NCBI GenBank assembly: GCA_937894355.1
Contig: CALCRD010000285.1
Span: forward strand, 1-52,846
DNA: 52,846 bases
DNA from: an uncultured Bacillus sp.
GTDB taxonomy: Bacteria; Bacillota; Bacilli; Bacillales; Cytobacillaceae
Direction: 5' to 3'
How positions within the stretch are numbered: position 1 is the first letter of the stretch; every line of letters starts with the position of its first letter. The position numbers and the translations under genes were made by a program. The notes under the pieces are model-generated. The model was not told where the DNA came from and did not search any database. It saw only the letters and a program-made list of their open reading frames with translations. Below are positions 50,000-52,846 of this stretch, one piece after another.

Positions 50000-50789
50000 T
50001 GAAAGTCATAAACGGTAATCCTTGAGCTAACTCTTTCTTTTGGTGGGCATCTGATCCATATACGAGAGGGATTTCCAATTCTAAAGCTCTCTCAACAACC
50101 CAGTTTGGCGGATAGGGTTCACGACAAAGGGGTTTGGCGGTGCCGGCACCATTATAATCTAATTCATACCCAGCGTTTTTTATCGTCAATAATAGATCTT
50201 CAATTTCATTGTTAAAATCTCCGCTTACCGGAAACTTCTTTTGGAATTTATGGGCAAGAGTCATATGACCGATTCGTTTTGGTTTATATGGTCCTAAATC
50301 AGCAAGGATCGATTTTTTTAATGTTTCATAATATTTTCGATAAAGAGCATCAACAGAACCATAGTCTTTAACCATTTCGCCAAACACCTCAGGACTATAA
50401 TCCATACATTCATAGCCATTTTCTTGTTTTAGGAAATGAACAGATAAAATGGCATCGTCAAGGTTTGGACCAAATTTTGCTAGAAAAGACATAGTCTCCT
50501 CCTCGAATCCCTCGATATAATCAATTTCAAGTCCACAATTTATTTTAATTTGACCTTTATATTTATTTTTTACTTTTTTAATATCATGAAAATAGTCGTG
50601 GATGTCGTGCTCTTTCATACCGCTATCCTTAGCTGGAGTGGGGTCAATAAAGCCTTTGGGGAGAGGAGCATGCTCCGTAAATGTAATCTCTTCAAACCCT
50701 AACGAGATAGCGGTCTCAACGTAATCGCTAAATGTATCATTGGTACCATGTGGGCAATAGGGTGAGTGAATATGTCCGTCACGTCTCAA
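49986..50789 (-). CDS. hisJ: Histidinol-phosphatase, PHP family
   Basis: A 268-residue metal-dependent phosphatase converting histidinol phosphate to histidinol in histidine synthesis. PHP motifs: RRDGHIHSPYCPHG (metal His6 and His8), FTEHAPLP, GLEIDYIEGFE, SVHFL, and the C-terminal VYGSDAHQ. The start is TTG 50789, with AAGGAGG 8 nt upstream. This gives the same length as I recall for B. subtilis HisJ, and the extension to 50879 lacks a site and family similarity. It is not linked here to other his genes. It ends in the terminator shared with refZ. Confidence 0.95.
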   Translation of the reverse strand: MRRDGHIHSPYCPHGTNDTFSDYVETAISLGFEEITFTEHAPLPKGFIDPTPAKDSGMKEHDIHDYFHDIKKVKNKYKGQIKINCGLEIDYIEGFEEETMSFLAKFGPNLDDAILSVHFLKQENGYECMDYSPEVFGEMVKDYGSVDALYRKYYETLKKSILADLGPYKPKRIGHMTLAHKFQKKFPVSGDFNNEIEDLLLTIKNAGYELDYNGAGTAKPLCREPYPPNWVVERALELEIPLVYGSDAHQKKELAQGLPFMTFTKTS

Positions 50790-51104
50790 TGGACAAGCCT
50801 CCTTCGCTTCTTTCACTAAAAATATGTGTAAATAATAATAATTGTTGAACAATGGTGAAATTTGGATGAATTTCTCCAAAAAATATTGAATTTCATAGTC
50901 AAAAAATGACGTTTACATGTTATCATAAAAACAATGAAAAGGATATTTTTGAATTATAATAATCTGATAAGTGTGTTTTTCTAAAAAGAAAGAATAAGGA
51001 TGACCAATCATTCTCACCCTACTATCATCAGGGGAATGATTTACTATAAGTAAAAATATTGATGCGGAAAGTTAACTTCGTATTCTGTGAGAGCAGGTGT
51101 GTAG
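50790..51104. other. Divergent region hisJ–ezrA
   Basis: A 315-bp AT-rich region holding promoters for both genes. One inverted repeat, AATCATTC / GAATGATT (51006-51041, loop about 20 nt), lies in the probable ezrA leader. No terminator T run follows it. Nothing else was recognised. Confidence 0.5.
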
Positions 51105-52799
51105 ATGGGGTATGTGATTGCTGCAATTATTGTTATATTTTGTATTTTATTAATAACCTATTTTATTAGGAAAAAATATTATAAAGAAATTGAAAGGCTA
51201 GAACGCTGGAAAATGGATATTATGAATCGGCCGATACTCGACGAAATGTCCAAGGTGAAGCAATTAAACATGACCGGGCAAACAGAGTTGTTATTTGATG
51301 GATGGCGGAAGGAATGGGATGAAATTGTCGCTTGTGAGCTCCCTGATATAGAGGAGTATTTTATTGATACAGAGGACTATCTCGATAAGTACCGTTTTAA
51401 AAAAGCTGGCAAAGTTCTAATAGAAATTGAGAAAATTCTAAATGACGTTGAAATGAAAATTAAAAAGTTACTAGCAGAATTAAATGAATTAGTTGGAAGT
51501 GAACAAAAAAACAAAGAAGAAATGGACGAGTTAAAGGAAAAATATCGTGAAAGCAAAAAGATCTTATTTGCTCACCGCCATTCCTTTGTAACAGCGGCTG
51601 ATTCCTTTGAGGACCAGTTAGATGCGATGATTGAACAATTTCTCGAATTTGAAGACAAAACGGAAAATGGGAACTATTTAGATGCCCGTAAGGTTGTTTT
51701 TAAGATAAAAGAAACACTGGATATTATTACTGAAAAAATGGAAAAGATTCCACAGCTTTTCATTGATTGCCAAACTGGAATACCACTACAGCTAAATGAA
51801 TTAAAGGCTGGGTATCATGAAATGCTGGATCAGGGTTACCGCCTGGAACATATTCAATTTGAAAATGAACTAGCTTGTCTCGAGTCTGAGCTAAAAGACT
51901 TTTTACTGCTACTTGAACAAACTGAAGTGGTAGAAGTTGAATCAGGTTTGGAAACGGTGAAAGCAAGCATGGATTTATTATACGAGAGCTTGGAAAAGGA
52001 AGTCCATGCCAAGCTTTATATTCAAAAACAAAAGGACGAAACGACATCTTTCTTAGCTGAAATTACCCAAAATAGTTCATTGCTAAAGAAAGAAACAGAA
52101 CTTGTCCAACAAACTTATCATGTGGCAGAAACGGATTTAGAGGTCCAAAGGCAATTGGAAAAACAATTATCTGGGCTAATGAAACGCCATGAACAACTCG
52201 AGCTAAATCTTAACATGAGAGAACAGGCGGAATCGGTACTTGCTCAGGATTTAATTGAAATTCGAGATATGCTGCAAGTATTAAAAGAAGAGCAGGATAG
52301 CTATTCGGAAACCTTGCAATCTTTAAGGAAAGAAGAGCTGGTGGCACGGGATAAGATTTTTGAATTAAAAAAGAAAATCTCCGAAATCATTCGAACCCTT
52401 ACCAAAAGTAAAATCCCGGGCTTGCCTCAGGAATACCATTTCTTATTAGATGATGCCGAAGAAGGTATCCAAATTGTTTCTGAAAAGCTTAAGGAAAAGC
52501 CATTGGATATCCCTACTGTACAGCACTATTTGGAAGCAGCTGTTATGACAGTTGAAAAATTAGTGAGCGAAACCACAGAACTGCTAGATAATGTGATGTT
52601 AGCTGAAAAGGTCATTCAGTATGGAAATAGATATAAAAGTAGCTATCCAACCGTTGCAGCAGGCCTATATGAGGCCGAGCTAGCGTTTAGATCGTTTGAT
52701 TATAAAGTAGCTCTTGAACAAGCGGCAACCACGATTGAGAAGGTAGAACCAGGTGCTTTCAAAAAAATTGAAGCGCTGCTCTATGAAGAAATAATGTAA
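51105..52799 (+). CDS. ezrA: Septation ring formation regulator EzrA
   Basis: A 564-residue membrane protein that limits FtsZ ring assembly and links the ring to wall synthesis. One N-terminal membrane segment (residues 3-21) precedes a long cytoplasmic spectrin-like helical body made of about five antiparallel repeats. The conserved patch MTGQTELLFDGWRKEWDEIV follows the membrane segment. The C-terminus (EKVIQYGNRYKSSYPTVAAG) is complete. B. subtilis EzrA has about 562 residues. The ATG at 51105 has only a weak AGCAGGTG site 7 nt upstream. A terminator closes the window. Confidence 0.97.
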   Translation: MGYVIAAIIVIFCILLITYFIRKKYYKEIERLERWKMDIMNRPILDEMSKVKQLNMTGQTELLFDGWRKEWDEIVACELPDIEEYFIDTEDYLDKYRFKKAGKVLIEIEKILNDVEMKIKKLLAELNELVGSEQKNKEEMDELKEKYRESKKILFAHRHSFVTAADSFEDQLDAMIEQFLEFEDKTENGNYLDARKVVFKIKETLDIITEKMEKIPQLFIDCQTGIPLQLNELKAGYHEMLDQGYRLEHIQFENELACLESELKDFLLLLEQTEVVEVESGLETVKASMDLLYESLEKEVHAKLYIQKQKDETTSFLAEITQNSSLLKKETELVQQTYHVAETDLEVQRQLEKQLSGLMKRHEQLELNLNMREQAESVLAQDLIEIRDMLQVLKEEQDSYSETLQSLRKEELVARDKIFELKKKISEIIRTLTKSKIPGLPQEYHFLLDDAEEGIQIVSEKLKEKPLDIPTVQHYLEAAVMTVEKLVSETTELLDNVMLAEKVIQYGNRYKSSYPTVAAGLYEAELAFRSFDYKVALEQAATTIEKVEPGAFKKIEALLYEEIM

Positions 52800-52807
52800 C
52801 AATTTCC

Positions 52808-52846
52808 AAAAGCAGGTTTACCATTCTAATGGGGACCTGCTTTTTT
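52808..52846 (+). terminator. Terminator after ezrA
   Basis: AAAGCAGGTTT pairs with GGACCTGCTTT (one bulge), followed by T to the window end. Confidence 0.85.

Overview
The window is a stretch of core chromosome from a spore-forming, low-GC Bacillaceae bacterium, probably a Neobacillus- or Bacillus-like species. The evidence is the gene set and order, which follow the Bacillus subtilis leuS–ezrA region (ytfP, ytgP, ytzE, ytjP/pepV, ytlR, amyX, ytmP, ytzH, trmB, ytnP, ytoP, ytpQ, sftA, murC, ytxGH, brxC, aroA, ccpA, acuCBA/acsA, tyrS, rpsD, ytrP, refZ, hisJ, ezrA). Sporulation genes (cse60, refZ) and a bacillithiol-system gene (brxC) agree with this. Genus-level placement is inference.

Layout. 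1–8.4 kb: leucine T-box and leuS, a small IGDK-repeat locus, cse60, the flavoprotein YtfP, the MurJ-type flippase YtgP, a Gly-rich small protein, the pseudouridine synthase YtzG and the regulator YtzE. 8.8–17.7 kb: PepV dipeptidase, RNA ligase-like phosphoesterase, lipid kinase YtlR, type I pullulanase AmyX, YtmP/YtzH, TrmB, and the lactonase-like YtnP. 17.8–20.6 kb: the one clearly accessory gene, a 940-residue secreted multi-domain surface protein with an LPATA sorting signal. 21–30 kb: PepSY protein, YtoP aminopeptidase, DUF84 NTPase, a lipoprotein, YtpQ, a small membrane protein, the DNA translocase SftA and MurC. 30–36 kb: M29 aminopeptidase, YtxG/YtxH, BrxC, AroA and CcpA. 36.6–41.2 kb: acuC-acuB-acuA divergent from acsA, i.e. 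acetyl-CoA synthetase with its acetylation/deacetylation control. 41.6–49.1 kb: a class A PBP, tyrosine T-box and tyrS, rpsD with its leader, and a GAF–GGDEF protein. 49.3–52.8 kb: refZ, hisJ and ezrA. Several products act in division and wall synthesis (YtgP, MurC, PBP, SftA, RefZ, EzrA), translation (LeuS, TyrS, S4, TrmB, YtzG) and carbon control (CcpA, AcsA/Acu, AmyX).

No complete new defence or biosynthetic system, tRNA, rRNA, CRISPR array or transposase gene was seen. The less ordinary material is mostly between genes. A modular repeat family has conserved ends and at least two different interiors, and four of its copies sit directly upstream of genes in the same orientation. There is also a perfect palindrome inserted between 10-bp direct repeats just after ytnP, a 53-bp-period repeat array where B. 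subtilis carries motPS, a 21-bp repeat array encoding IGDK heptads, and a candidate Spo0A/SigH/RefZ-type control region in front of refZ. Many start codons were chosen downstream of the longest reading frame because a Shine-Dalgarno sequence and family alignment favour them; this is stated for each gene. Comparisons with B. subtilis proteins are from memory, not from a search.
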